From assembly GCA_018435665.1 (NCBI GenBank), contig JAHDND010000013.1:1-64000 (forward strand): DNA of 64,000 nucleotides. Reading direction: 5' to 3'. Of this stretch, positions 34,049-43,053 are shown in pieces (the stretch's first letter is position 1; each line of letters starts with the position of its first letter). The translations under genes and the position numbers were made by a program. The notes beneath the pieces were generated by a model that worked only from the letters and a program-made list of their open reading frames with translations, had not been told where the DNA came from and ran no database searches. The DNA is from Candidatus Thiosymbion sp. Lineage in GTDB: Bacteria; Pseudomonadota; Gammaproteobacteria; Chromatiales; Chromatiaceae.

Positions 34049-35386
34049 GTGTGGGATAACAAGGTCCTGTGGTTCGAGGGGCTCTTCCTCCAGCCTCACC
34101 ACTTCCAGCAACACGATCGGTATCTGGAACATCTGGTCGATGCCAAGTCGGGTTTCGGCCTGGTGGAGCCCTGGGGACTGCAACGACTGCGGGTCGATGC
34201 CGAACTCCTGGGGATGGGCCGCTTCGCCCTCACCGAGGTGGCGGGGATCCTCCCCGACGGGACCCCCTTCGATGCCCCCGCCAGCGATCCCCTGCCCCAG
34301 CCCCTGCCCCTGCCCCTCGACGATACCGCCGCCGGACAGATCGTCTACCTTGCCCTGCCCTTGCAGCGACCCGGCGCGGTTGTCAGCGGCGGCCCGGAGC
34401 GCGCCGAGACCGGCCTACGCTACCGGGCCGGCGAGCTCAAAGTGCGCGATAGCGCCGCGGGGGCGGACACCGAGGCCCTGCTGGAGATCGGACGACTGGA
34501 CCTCCGCCTGCTGCTGGAAAGGGAGTCCCGCGCCGGTCATGCCTGCTGCGGCGTCGCCAGGATCCTGGAATGCCGTCCCAATCGGGAGCTGGTGCTGGAT
34601 CAGGACTACATCCCCCCGGCCCTCGAGGTTCAGGTCAGCCCGCGTCTGGCGGATTTTCTGGAAGAGGTCGCCGGACTCCTCCACCGCCAGGCCGAGGCCA
34701 GGGCCGCCCGGGTACGGGGCGTCGGCCGCGGCGGCGTCTCCGACTGGGCCGATTTCCTCTTGCTGCAAGTCATGAATCGGGCCGAACCGGTGATGATCCA
34801 TCTGACCCAGGTTCGGGGGCTGCACCCCGAGGCCGTCTTTCGCTACCTGCTCGGCCTGACGGGGGAACTGGCCACCTTTGCCAGCGCGACCAAACGCCCG
34901 GGGGAGTTCCCGCCCTATCGGCACGAGGACCTGGACGCCAGCTTCACCCCCCTGATGGTGCGCCTGCGGGAGTATCTCAGCCGCGAATATCTGGAGCGGG
35001 CCATCGCCATTCCCATCCAGGAGCGTCAGTTCGGCTTCCGCATCGCCCTGGTGGCGGACCGTTCCCTCCTGGCTGGCGCGCGCTTCGTGCTGGCCGCCCA
35101 GGCCAATCTCGATTCCCAAACCCTGCGCAACCGCCTGCCGGCCCAATTCAAGATTGGTCCCATCGAACGTATCCAGGAACTGGTCAAGCTGGCCTTGCCC
35201 GGTATCGCCCTCAAGCCCTTGCCGACCCCGCCCCTGGAGATCCCCTACCACGCAGGCAGTGATTACTTCGAGCTCGACCGCGGCAGTGAATTCTGGAAGC
35301 AACTGGCGGAGGGTGGCGGCTTCGGTCTCCATGTCGGGGGGGAATTTCCCGGTCTGGCACTCGAGCTCTGGGCGATCCGCGAGTAA
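34049..35386 (+). CDS. tssK: T6SS baseplate-membrane linker TssK
   Basis: TssK joins the baseplate to the TssL/TssM membrane complex. The family opening NKVLWFEGLFLQPHHFQQHD and the LQVMNRAEPVMIHLTQV and YREYLSREY-like segments (here MVRLREYLSREYLERAIAIP) are visible. So is a C-terminal shell domain with GSEFWKQLAEGGGFGLHV. GTG at 34049 is the start; AGGAGG at 34036-34041 stands ideally eight bases before it. The 445-residue length is normal and three bases separate it from tssL. Confidence 0.96.
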   Translation: MWDNKVLWFEGLFLQPHHFQQHDRYLEHLVDAKSGFGLVEPWGLQRLRVDAELLGMGRFALTEVAGILPDGTPFDAPASDPLPQPLPLPLDDTAAGQIVYLALPLQRPGAVVSGGPERAETGLRYRAGELKVRDSAAGADTEALLEIGRLDLRLLLERESRAGHACCGVARILECRPNRELVLDQDYIPPALEVQVSPRLADFLEEVAGLLHRQAEARAARVRGVGRGGVSDWADFLLLQVMNRAEPVMIHLTQVRGLHPEAVFRYLLGLTGELATFASATKRPGEFPPYRHEDLDASFTPLMVRLREYLSREYLERAIAIPIQERQFGFRIALVADRSLLAGARFVLAAQANLDSQTLRNRLPAQFKIGPIERIQELVKLALPGIALKPLPTPPLEIPYHAGSDYFELDRGSEFWKQLAEGGGFGLHVGGEFPGLALELWAIRE

Positions 35387-35389
35387 ATC

Positions 35390-36808
35390 ATGACCAACCT
35401 CGACCCCTTCCAGCGGCCCGGAGATGCCGGTGAGACCGTCATCCGGCCGATCCCGGGTGGCCGGCGGTCCCCGCTCGGCCCCTCTCCGTCACCCGCCCCC
35501 CCTCCGCCAGCCGCGCCCTCGCCTGACCCGGTGGCCTCGCCCCAACCGGGTTGGCCCGAACTGGCCCCCGAGGCCCTCCTGCTCAATCCGCTGGTGAGTT
35601 GCGCCGCCGGGTTGCTGACCCTCGCCGGGGAATTGCGGCGCACCCTGACCCATCCCGATCCCGCCGGTCTGCGCGAGGGACTGGTGCGACAGATCCGCGC
35701 CTTCGAGACCTGTGCCCGGGCCAAGGGTCTGGTGGATGCGGTGGTGCTGCCGGCGCGCTATGTCATCTGTGCCCTCATCGACGAATCCGTCCTGGATACC
35801 CCCTGGGGCGCCCGGAGCGTCTGGAGTCATCAGGGTCTCCTGATCAGCTTCCACAACGAGACTTGGGGTGGCGAGAAATTCTTTACCGCCCTCGACCGCC
35901 TGCTGGCCTACCCCCAGGGCAACCTGCACCTCCTGGAACTGATGTACCTCTGCCTGGCCCTGGGCTTCGAGGGGCGTTACCGCACCCGCCCCGACGGCCA
36001 AGCCCAGCTCGAACGGGTCCGGGAACAGCTCTACCAGACCATTCGCGGTCAGCGTGGCGATCCGGAGGCTGAACTGTCCCTTCACTGGCGGGGGATGGCA
36101 CTGGCCCCTCATCCCCTCTTCCAGCAACTGCCCCTCTGGGTGTTCGCGGCGGTCACCGGGCTCCTCCTGGTGGGGCTATTCGCCTTCTACAGCCTTTCGC
36201 TCAACCGCCACTCGGACCCGGTCTTTCTGGCCCTGAACCAGCTCGATCAGGGGCTCGAGGTCATCGTGGAGCGCCCCCGCGTGCCGGTTCAGGAGCCGCC
36301 CCCCAGCGAGCCAACCCCGGTCCCCCTCACTCCGCCCCTCACCCTGCGCCTCCTGCTGGCGGAGGACATCGCCGCAGGGCGCCTGGAGGTGGTCGACCGA
36401 CCCGGGGGCCAGACCGTCATCATCCGCGGCGACGCCCTCTTCGCATCGGCCAGCAGCCAGATCCTGCCGGCCTTCGAACTCCTGGTGCGTCATATCGGCG
36501 AGGCCCTAGCTCGGTTGCCGGGGCGGATCCTGGTTACGGGCCATTCCGACAGCCTGCCCATCAAGACCCTGCGCTTCCCATCGAACTGGCACCTCTCCCT
36601 GGCTCGGGCCGAACAGGTGACCCAGGCCCTGATCGCGGTGGTCGGTGATGCCTCGCGTTTCACCGCCGAGGGTCGGGCCGATGCCGAGCACCTGGTTCCG
36701 GAGAATCCCCGGGACCCGCGTAATCGTCGGGTCGAAATCACCCTGATGACCCCGAGCGGCCGGACACCGACGGCGCCGGCGGCGGCGATTGCAGGTACCA
36801 CGCCATGA
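35390..36808 (+). CDS. tssL: T6SS inner-membrane protein TssL (DotU/IcmH) with OmpA peptidoglycan-binding domain
   Basis: The product has a Pro-rich cytoplasmic start, then the DotU domain with LLSLAGELRR-like LLTLAGELRR, YVICALIDESVLDTPWG and ETWGGEKFFTALDRLLAYP. One membrane span (LWVFAAVTGLLLVGLFAFYS) follows. The periplasmic OmpA-like domain has ILVTGHSDSLPI, SLARAEQV and NPRDPRNRRVEI. This is the extended TssL type that binds peptidoglycan directly. It overlaps tssM by four bases (ATGA). Confidence 0.96.
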   Translation: MTNLDPFQRPGDAGETVIRPIPGGRRSPLGPSPSPAPPPPAAPSPDPVASPQPGWPELAPEALLLNPLVSCAAGLLTLAGELRRTLTHPDPAGLREGLVRQIRAFETCARAKGLVDAVVLPARYVICALIDESVLDTPWGARSVWSHQGLLISFHNETWGGEKFFTALDRLLAYPQGNLHLLELMYLCLALGFEGRYRTRPDGQAQLERVREQLYQTIRGQRGDPEAELSLHWRGMALAPHPLFQQLPLWVFAAVTGLLLVGLFAFYSLSLNRHSDPVFLALNQLDQGLEVIVERPRVPVQEPPPSEPTPVPLTPPLTLRLLLAEDIAAGRLEVVDRPGGQTVIIRGDALFASASSQILPAFELLVRHIGEALARLPGRILVTGHSDSLPIKTLRFPSNWHLSLARAEQVTQALIAVVGDASRFTAEGRADAEHLVPENPRDPRNRRVEITLMTPSGRTPTAPAAAIAGTTP

Positions 36809-39800
36809 AATCCCTTTTACGGCTCTTAGGGACGCGCTGGTTCCTGACCCTGCTGGGGACCAGCGCCCTTGGGCTTCTGGTCTGGGTGCTGGGGCCCCTG
36901 GTCGGTTTCGCCGGCCGGGAGCCCCTGACCAGCCCCACCAGCCGGGCACTGGTCATCGGCGTCCTCTTCGGCCTCTGGGCCCTGGTGCATCTGGTCGCGG
37001 CCCTGCGCGCGCGCCTGCGCAATCGTCGCCTCCTGGATCAACTCGCCGCACGGCCAGCCCCCGAGCCGGATCCGGCCAAGGTGGCGAGCGAGGAGGAATT
37101 GCGAACCCTGCGCGAACGCTTCGAGACCGCCCTCACCACCCTGAAGGGCGCCGGCTTCCGGCACCGGCTGGGAGGGCGCTGGCTCTACCAGCTCCCCTGG
37201 TATCTCGTCATCGGACCACCCGGCTGCGGCAAGACCACCGCCCTCATCAACTCAGGCCTCCGTTTCCCCCTCGCCGAAAGGCTGGGGGCAGATGCCATCC
37301 AGGGCGTCGGCGGAACGCGCAATTGTGACTGGTGGTTCACCGATGAAGCGGTGCTGATCGACACCGCCGGGCGCTATACCACCCAGGACAGTTATGAGCA
37401 GGTCGACAGCGCGGCCTGGCAAGGCTTTCTGGCCTTGCTGAAGAAATACCGACCGCGCCGCCCCCTCAACGGCGTCCTGGTGGCGGTGAGTCTGGCGGAT
37501 CTGATCCGGCAGAACCCGGGCGAGGTTACCGCCATGGCGCGGGCCATCCGGCAGCGGGTCCAGGAACTGTGCCAGACCTTTGGCATCGCCATCCCGGTCT
37601 ATCTGGTCTTCATGAAGGCCGATCTCATCGCGGGCTTCATGGAATTCTTCGCCGACCTGAACAAGGAAGGGCGCGAACAGGTCTGGGGATTCACCTTTCC
37701 CTACGACCCCGACCAGCCCGCGGCGACGGCCCTTGCCAGCTTCCGCCAGGAGTTCACGGCACTGGCGACCCGGCTCGACCAGCGGCTCCTGACGCGCCTG
37801 GAGACCGAACGCGAGCCGGGGAAGCGCGGCCTCGTCTTCAGCTTCCCCCGCCAGTTCCACGCCCTTGCCGACACCCTCGAACAATTCGTGCGGGACAGCT
37901 TCGCGCCCTCACGCTTCGAGATCCATCCCCTGCTCCGTGGCGTCTACTTCACCAGTGGCACCCAAACCGGCACGCCCATCGACCGGGTGCTCAGCGCCTT
38001 CGCGGACCAATTCGGGTTCGCCCGGCAAGGTCTCCCGCCCTTCAAGGGGACGGGCAAGAGCTTTTTCCTCACCCGGCTGCTGCGTGACCTGGTCTTTGTC
38101 GAGGCGAACCTGGCGGGACTCAATCCGCGCCTGGAACGGCGACGCTATTGGCTGCGGCTTGGGACCTACGCTGGTCTCCTGGCCGCGGTCGCGATCACCG
38201 CCACGGCCTGGACCACCAGCTATTTCCGGAATCTGGACTATGTCGATGCCGTGTCCCAACGGCTGGTGGAGATCGAGGCGCTCATCGATGCCCTGCCGGT
38301 CGAGGAACGCAACCCCATCGGTCTCCTGCCGCTCCTGGATGCGGCCCGCACCATTCCCGGTGGCTTCGCGGACCGGGGGCAACCCATCCCCCTCACCCTC
38401 GGGCTCGGCCTCTACCAGGGTCACAAACTGGGCTCCCAGGCCGAGCGTGCCTATGCCCGTATACTCGCCAAGGCCCTGCTGCCAAGGGTCATGTTGCGCC
38501 TGGAGGAGCAGATCCGGGAGGCCGGTGGAGATCCGGACTATCTTTACGATGCCCTGCGGGTCTATCTGATGCTCGAGGATGACGCCCATTATGACGCCGA
38601 GGCCATCCAGTACTGGGTCGGACGCGACTGGCAGCGCAACCTCCCCCGGGAGACGACCACCGAGCAGCAGGAAGCCCTGCGGGATCATCTCGCCGCCCTC
38701 TTCGCCCGGCGCCCCCTGAATCTCCCCCTGGCCCTGGATGGGAAACGGGTCGCCGAGGCCCGGGAGATCCTGAACCGCACCCCTCCCGCGGAGCGGATCT
38801 ACGCCCGCCTCAAGGCCGAGGGCGTCGGGGCGGATCTGCCCGATTTCAGGATCACCGACGCCAGTGGCGACTTTGCGAAGCTGGTGTTCGCCCGCCGCAG
38901 CGGTCGACCGCTCAACGAAGGGGTGCCAGCCCTCTATACCTACGAGGGCTACCACCAGGGGTTCGCCAGGACGAGCCGCCGGTTGATCCAGGCCAATGCC
39001 GAGGAGGCCTGGGTCCTGGGTACGGGGCCCGCCCTGCGGGTGACTCCCGATGCCGACACGCTCCTCGCGGAGGTGCGTGAACGCTATCTGGACGATTACA
39101 TTAAGGAATGGGACCTGCTCCTGAATGACCTGGAGCTGGTGGCGGTCCGCGATCTCCACCATGCCGCGGAAATGGCCCGGATCCTGGCCGACCCTGAGGT
39201 TTCGCCCCTCAACCGCTTGCTGGTCGCCATTGCCCGCCAGACCGAGCTCGACCGGCCCGCCGGGGAGGCCGCGGGCCAGGGCCCCGGCAAGGCCCTGGAG
39301 GGCTTTCGTCAGCGGGTGGAACGCTACTTCGGGGAAGAGAAGTCCCTGGTTCCCGCGGGAGAGGGACCCGAGGCCCGGGTCACCCACCATTTCGCCTGGC
39401 TGCATGACCTGGTCAGAGGCGATGACAAACGCAAGGCCCCCATGGAACGGATCCTGTTGGCCCTGGGCCAATTGCAGCTTCACCTCAACTCGGTGGCCGC
39501 CGCCGCATCCACGGGTCGCGGCCAACTGGTGGTGGACGAAAGCGCCGAGCTCCGCGACGCCAGAACCTTCGCCACCCAACTGCCGCCCCCCCTCAACGGC
39601 TGGATCGGCACCCTCTCCCAGGACAGCGCCAACATCGTCGCCGGGGGCTCCCGGGCGCAGCTCAACAATATCTGGACGGCCGAGATCCTGCCCTTCTGTC
39701 GCGAGGCGATCCATGATCGCTATCCCTTAGTGGCCGACAGCAGCCGGGAGACGACCCTCCACGATTTCGGCCGGGTCTTCGCCCCCGGGGGGCTGATCGA

Positions 39801-40347
39801 GACCTTCTTCAAGACCCACCTCAGCCCGATCGTCGATACGGCCCAAGCCACCTGGCGCTGGAGCGACGCCAACCTGGGCATCCCCAACGCGGTGCTGGAA
39901 CAATTCCAGCGCGCCGCCATCATCCGCGAGGCCTTTTTCACCACGGGGGGTCCCACCCCGGTCGTCGAGTTCGAGCTCCAGCCCCAGGCCCTGGACCCCC
40001 GGGTCGATCAGCTCATCCTCGACCTGGGCGGTCAGATCCTCGACTACCGCCACGGCCCCCTGCGCACCCAGCGCCTGCGCTGGCCACCACCGGAGGGGCC
40101 CTCACGGGTGCGCCTGGCCTTCACGGACGCCAGCGGCGGCGGCCCGAGCCTGATGGAGGAAGGGCCTTGGGCCTGGTTCCGGCTCCTGGACCGCTCCCGA
40201 CTGACCCCGACCGATCAGCCGGAACGGTTCAAGCTCTCCTTCACCATCGCCGGTCTGTCGGCGCAATTCGAATTGCGGGCGATCAGTGTCCGCAATCCCT
40301 TCAACCTGGCCGAACTGAGGGGTTTCCAATGCCCAGGGCGCCTCTGA
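36805..40347 (+). CDS. tssM: T6SS inner-membrane protein TssM (IcmF)
   Basis: TssM spans the envelope and forms the channel core with TssJ and TssL. The 1180-residue protein has two N-terminal membrane spans (about 12-33 and 47-67). A cytoplasmic NTPase-like domain has an intact Walker A (GPPGCGKTT, about 137-145) and DTAGRYTTQDS as the switch/Walker B region. A third span lies near residue 450-470 (YAGLLAAVAITATAWTTSYF, read in part). The long periplasmic part ends in the conserved WPG-poor beta domain that meets TssJ. The Walker A motif is present, whereas some TssM proteins lack it. Length and domain order are normal. Confidence 0.96.
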   Translation: MKSLLRLLGTRWFLTLLGTSALGLLVWVLGPLVGFAGREPLTSPTSRALVIGVLFGLWALVHLVAALRARLRNRRLLDQLAARPAPEPDPAKVASEEELRTLRERFETALTTLKGAGFRHRLGGRWLYQLPWYLVIGPPGCGKTTALINSGLRFPLAERLGADAIQGVGGTRNCDWWFTDEAVLIDTAGRYTTQDSYEQVDSAAWQGFLALLKKYRPRRPLNGVLVAVSLADLIRQNPGEVTAMARAIRQRVQELCQTFGIAIPVYLVFMKADLIAGFMEFFADLNKEGREQVWGFTFPYDPDQPAATALASFRQEFTALATRLDQRLLTRLETEREPGKRGLVFSFPRQFHALADTLEQFVRDSFAPSRFEIHPLLRGVYFTSGTQTGTPIDRVLSAFADQFGFARQGLPPFKGTGKSFFLTRLLRDLVFVEANLAGLNPRLERRRYWLRLGTYAGLLAAVAITATAWTTSYFRNLDYVDAVSQRLVEIEALIDALPVEERNPIGLLPLLDAARTIPGGFADRGQPIPLTLGLGLYQGHKLGSQAERAYARILAKALLPRVMLRLEEQIREAGGDPDYLYDALRVYLMLEDDAHYDAEAIQYWVGRDWQRNLPRETTTEQQEALRDHLAALFARRPLNLPLALDGKRVAEAREILNRTPPAERIYARLKAEGVGADLPDFRITDASGDFAKLVFARRSGRPLNEGVPALYTYEGYHQGFARTSRRLIQANAEEAWVLGTGPALRVTPDADTLLAEVRERYLDDYIKEWDLLLNDLELVAVRDLHHAAEMARILADPEVSPLNRLLVAIARQTELDRPAGEAAGQGPGKALEGFRQRVERYFGEEKSLVPAGEGPEARVTHHFAWLHDLVRGDDKRKAPMERILLALGQLQLHLNSVAAAASTGRGQLVVDESAELRDARTFATQLPPPLNGWIGTLSQDSANIVAGGSRAQLNNIWTAEILPFCREAIHDRYPLVADSSRETTLHDFGRVFAPGGLIETFFKTHLSPIVDTAQATWRWSDANLGIPNAVLEQFQRAAIIREAFFTTGGPTPVVEFELQPQALDPRVDQLILDLGGQILDYRHGPLRTQRLRWPPPEGPSRVRLAFTDASGGGPSLMEEGPWAWFRLLDRSRLTPTDQPERFKLSFTIAGLSAQFELRAISVRNPFNLAELRGFQCPGRL

Positions 40348-40355
40348 GCCACGAG

Positions 40356-41138
40356 ATGGGTAACGAGATCACTCGCAAGAGAGTTCGCGAGATGGCGCCG
40401 GCGGTCGGGTTTTACGGCAAGCTGCCACATCTGGGTGACTTCGTCACCCGCCGCCTCCCCCCCGACTTTGTCCGCCCCTGGGATCTATGGCTGCAGGAAT
40501 CCCTGGGGACGAGCCAGGCCCAATTGGGCGACGACTGGCTGGGGATCTATCTCACCAGCCCCCTATGGCGCTTCGTGCTGACCGCCGGTATCGTTGGCCA
40601 GTCCCCTTGGGCCGGCGTCCTCATGCCCAGCGTGGATCGCGTCGGTCGTTATTTCCCCCTCACCCTGGCCTGCCCACTGGCGGACGGCGTCAATCCATTG
40701 CTCCTGCTAGGCAAAACCGACTGGTTCGAGGGGCTGGAGGCAGTGATGTTGTCCGGCCTTGAGGAGTCAAGTTCACTCCTGGCCTTCGACACCCGGGTAC
40801 TGGGGCTTGAGGAACCGCCCACCACCCAGTTGCCCGCCTGGCAAAGGAATACGACGGTTCCGACCAGATCCAACGCTTGGCGGGTGCCGGCGGCTTCACC
40901 CGCCGCCTTGGAAGGGCATTGCGCCTTTCTGCTCTCTTTGGCCCTGGAACAAGTCTTTTGTGCCTTCAGCCTCTGGTGGACCAATGGATCCGAGCGCGTT
41001 CCCCCCTCGGGTCTGATCTGCCAGGGTTTGCCACCCCCCGACGGCTTCAGCGCCCTGCTTGCGGGGAACTGGGGGGAATCAGGCTGGCGGGACTTTGCCC
41101 CACAGCCCCCGTCAACGCCCGCTGAGACAGCAGGATGA
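40356..41138 (+). CDS. tagF: T6SS-associated protein TagF
   Basis: TagF is a post-translational repressor in threonine-phosphorylation-controlled systems. The domain opening VGFYGKLPHLGDFVTRRLPPDF (read in part), WDLWLQESL, LTSPLWRFVL and GVLMPSVDRVGRYFPLT identify it. The start is uncertain: ATG 40329 (overlapping tssM), 40356 or 40392 (closest to the conserved part, GAGAG upstream) are all in frame. It overlaps pppA by four bases. Confidence 0.92.
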   Translation: MGNEITRKRVREMAPAVGFYGKLPHLGDFVTRRLPPDFVRPWDLWLQESLGTSQAQLGDDWLGIYLTSPLWRFVLTAGIVGQSPWAGVLMPSVDRVGRYFPLTLACPLADGVNPLLLLGKTDWFEGLEAVMLSGLEESSSLLAFDTRVLGLEEPPTTQLPAWQRNTTVPTRSNAWRVPAASPAALEGHCAFLLSLALEQVFCAFSLWWTNGSERVPPSGLICQGLPPPDGFSALLAGNWGESGWRDFAPQPPSTPAETAG

Positions 41139-41869
41139 GCCCGGGCGCACCCCCCTTTCGCTGGCGTTCTGGCGGAGCGACGGATACCGGCAGGATCCGC
41201 CAGCTTAATCAGGACGCCTTCCTGGATCGGCCGGATCTTGGCCTGTGGGCGGTCGCCGACGGCATGGGAGGCCATAGCGCGGGCGAAAGGGCAAGTCATT
41301 TATTGGTCGAGCAGCTGGGAAGACTGGGTCATCCTACCTTGCTGGGTACGGCGGTCGAGGCGATTCGCGGGACCCTGAGGGAGGTCAATGGACAACTCCT
41401 GAAGGAGGCGCGGGAGCTTGGCGGGGATCTGATCGGATCGACCATCGTCGTCCTCACCGCGGTGGGGGACCATTGCGCCATTCTCTGGGTCGGTGACAGT
41501 CGTGCCTACCGGCTGCGCCAGGGGCAGCTGGCCCAACTGACCACGGATCACACCCAAGTGCAGCTCATGGTCGCCCAGGGCCTCCTGACACCCGAGCAGG
41601 CCAGGCACCATCCCTGGGCCAACGTGCTGGCCCGGGCGATTGGTGGCGATGCCGCGTTGCGGGTGGATTATCACCTCGAGGCCCTGCTGGACGGCGATCG
41701 CTTCCTCCTGTGCAGTGACGGCCTGGACAAGGAACTCGAACCCGCGCAAATCGAGCCAATCCTCGGGAGCTCGCAACCCACCCCGACCGCGCAGGCCTTG
41801 GTCGCCTCGGCCCGAACCGCCGGCGGCAGGGATAATATTACCGCCCTGGTGGTGGATTTTTATCGTTAG
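41135..41869 (+). CDS. pppA: T6SS PP2C-type phosphatase PppA
   Basis: PP2C family Ser/Thr phosphatase with the metal-binding motifs VADGMGGHSAGE, LWVGDSRAYRL and GGRDNITALVV, plus LLCSDGLDKEL. In HSI-I-like systems PppA removes the phosphate that PpkA adds to the FHA protein, switching the apparatus off. The start overlaps the tagF stop by four bases. It is the last gene of the second T6SS block; a convergent gap with a dispersed-repeat copy follows. Confidence 0.95.
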   Translation: MSPGAPPFRWRSGGATDTGRIRQLNQDAFLDRPDLGLWAVADGMGGHSAGERASHLLVEQLGRLGHPTLLGTAVEAIRGTLREVNGQLLKEARELGGDLIGSTIVVLTAVGDHCAILWVGDSRAYRLRQGQLAQLTTDHTQVQLMVAQGLLTPEQARHHPWANVLARAIGGDAALRVDYHLEALLDGDRFLLCSDGLDKELEPAQIEPILGSSQPTPTAQALVASARTAGGRDNITALVVDFYR

Positions 41870-41884
41870 ACAGCGTCCAGCTTC

Positions 41885-41909
41885 CGTACCCATCGCATTC
41901 AGTTTTCGG
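41885..41909 (+). repeat. Dispersed intergenic repeat, copy 3 (forward)
   Basis: CGTACCCATCGCA then TTCAGTTTTCGG reads as the family core on the + strand. The following bases GCCTCGACAGGGAGGAT (about 41908-41924) match the right flank of copy 8. It lies in the convergent gap after pppA. Confidence 0.6.
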
Positions 41910-41955
41910 CCTCGACAGGGAGGATCGGGATAACCGAAATGCTGATGGCCTGCCG

Positions 41956-42609
41956 TCAGTGGCCAGTGAGGGTAGTGGGCGCATTCCAGGGCAGGCTGAT
42001 GATGCCATCGCGCACGAAACCAGAGGGCTGACCGAGTTCGTCGTAACGCAGACAGCGGCCGGCCTGAAACTGAAAGTCGCCGATATAGCGGTGGGAGACC
42101 TTGCGCCGCAGATGGTCGGCCAGGTCGAGCCCAAGAAAGTGGCAGACCAGGGCGCGGATCACCCCGGCATGAGCGACCAGTAGCAGGGTCCGCTCCGGGT
42201 GCCTGGCGGCGAGCTTTTGCACCTGGGCCTGACTACGGGCCTGCATCTGGCGAAAACTTTCGCCCCCGGGAAAGACGTAGTCCGGGTCCGTCTTGAACTG
42301 GGGATAAGCGGTGCAGGCACTATCCTTATCGAGATCGAAGAGTTCCCCATAGTTGACCTCGTTGAAGGCCAGGTGGCTCTCCACCCCCGCCAGTCCCCGG
42401 CGCCGGGCGAAGTAGCGGGCGGTTTCCCGGGCCCGACCGAGGTCGCTGGAGAGGATGGCGTCGATGACCAGGTGATGCTGCTCCAGAGACTGATCGACCA
42501 GGCGCAGATCTTCCTCCCAGTTCTGGGCCGGGGGGGCATCGCCCCAGCCCATGATGCGTCGCGCCTCGTTGCTCTGGGTGCGGAAATGGCGGACCAGGAT
42601 CAGACGCAT
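41956..42609 (-). CDS. Histidine phosphatase family protein (phosphoglycerate mutase-like)
   Basis: The 217-residue product has the branch-2-free core of the histidine phosphatase superfamily: LVRHFRTQSN with the phospho-accepting His8, SSDLGRARETA, an acidic NEVNYGE segment and the second catalytic His in LLVAHAGVIRAL. Known members act on phosphoglycerates, sugar phosphates, nucleosides or phosphoproteins. It is the last gene of a minus-strand operon beginning with a 2-phosphoglycerate kinase, so 2,3-bisphosphoglycerate is an attractive candidate substrate. A SixA-like role on phosphohistidine of the neighbouring kinase is the main alternative. Confidence 0.85.
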   Translation of the reverse strand: MRLILVRHFRTQSNEARRIMGWGDAPPAQNWEEDLRLVDQSLEQHHLVIDAILSSDLGRARETARYFARRRGLAGVESHLAFNEVNYGELFDLDKDSACTAYPQFKTDPDYVFPGGESFRQMQARSQAQVQKLAARHPERTLLLVAHAGVIRALVCHFLGLDLADHLRRKVSHRYIGDFQFQAGRCLRYDELGQPSGFVRDGIISLPWNAPTTLTGH

Positions 42610-42627
42610 GCGTGGCTCCCCCCGCCC

Positions 42628-43053
42628 TCATTCAGCCGTCAGGCTGAACAAATCGTCGATCACCGTCTGGATGGCCGTGGTGAACTGCTCGAAGGAGTGC
42701 GGCTTGACGATGTAATCCTCCACCTCGTAGCGGAAGGCGGCGGCGCGGTCATTAGGCTCGTTGGACGAGGTCAGGACGATCACCCGCAGATCCCGCAGGG
42801 CCGGGTCCGCCCGCAGGGCCTTGAGGAACTCGATCCCGCTCATGCGCGGCAGGTTGAGATCCAGCAGGATCAGTTCCGGACGGGACGGAAGCCGGACCTG
42901 GTCCTCGCCCCGCAACAGCGCCAGGGCCTCGGTGGCGGTGCGGGCCACATGCAGGGGGATGCTGATCGCGCGGCGTTTGAGGGCACGCTGCACCGTCATG
43001 ACATCGACGCGATCATCCTCCACGAGCAGGATGCCGCCGCTGGGGTCACTCAT
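42628..43053 (-). CDS. Single-domain response regulator (Rcp1-like receiver)
   Basis: A 141-residue receiver domain without output. It has acidic pocket Asp13/Asp14 (VEDDRVD), phospho-acceptor Asp65 in LILLDLNLP, Thr95 in VLTSS and Lys117 in IVKPHSF. It follows the Rcp1 pattern found beside membrane or phytochrome kinases. It overlaps the CHASE histidine kinase by four bases (kinase upstream), and the histidine phosphatase gene follows 18 bp later. It must pass its signal by protein-protein contact. Confidence 0.93.
   Translation of the reverse strand: MSDPSGGILLVEDDRVDVMTVQRALKRRAISIPLHVARTATEALALLRGEDQVRLPSRPELILLDLNLPRMSGIEFLKALRADPALRDLRVIVLTSSNEPNDRAAAFRYEVEDYIVKPHSFEQFTTAIQTVIDDLFSLTAE

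Noticed and set aside
37909-39714. A 601-codon minus-strand open frame
   Set aside because: It is fully antisense to tssM, with no ribosome site or recognisable domain.
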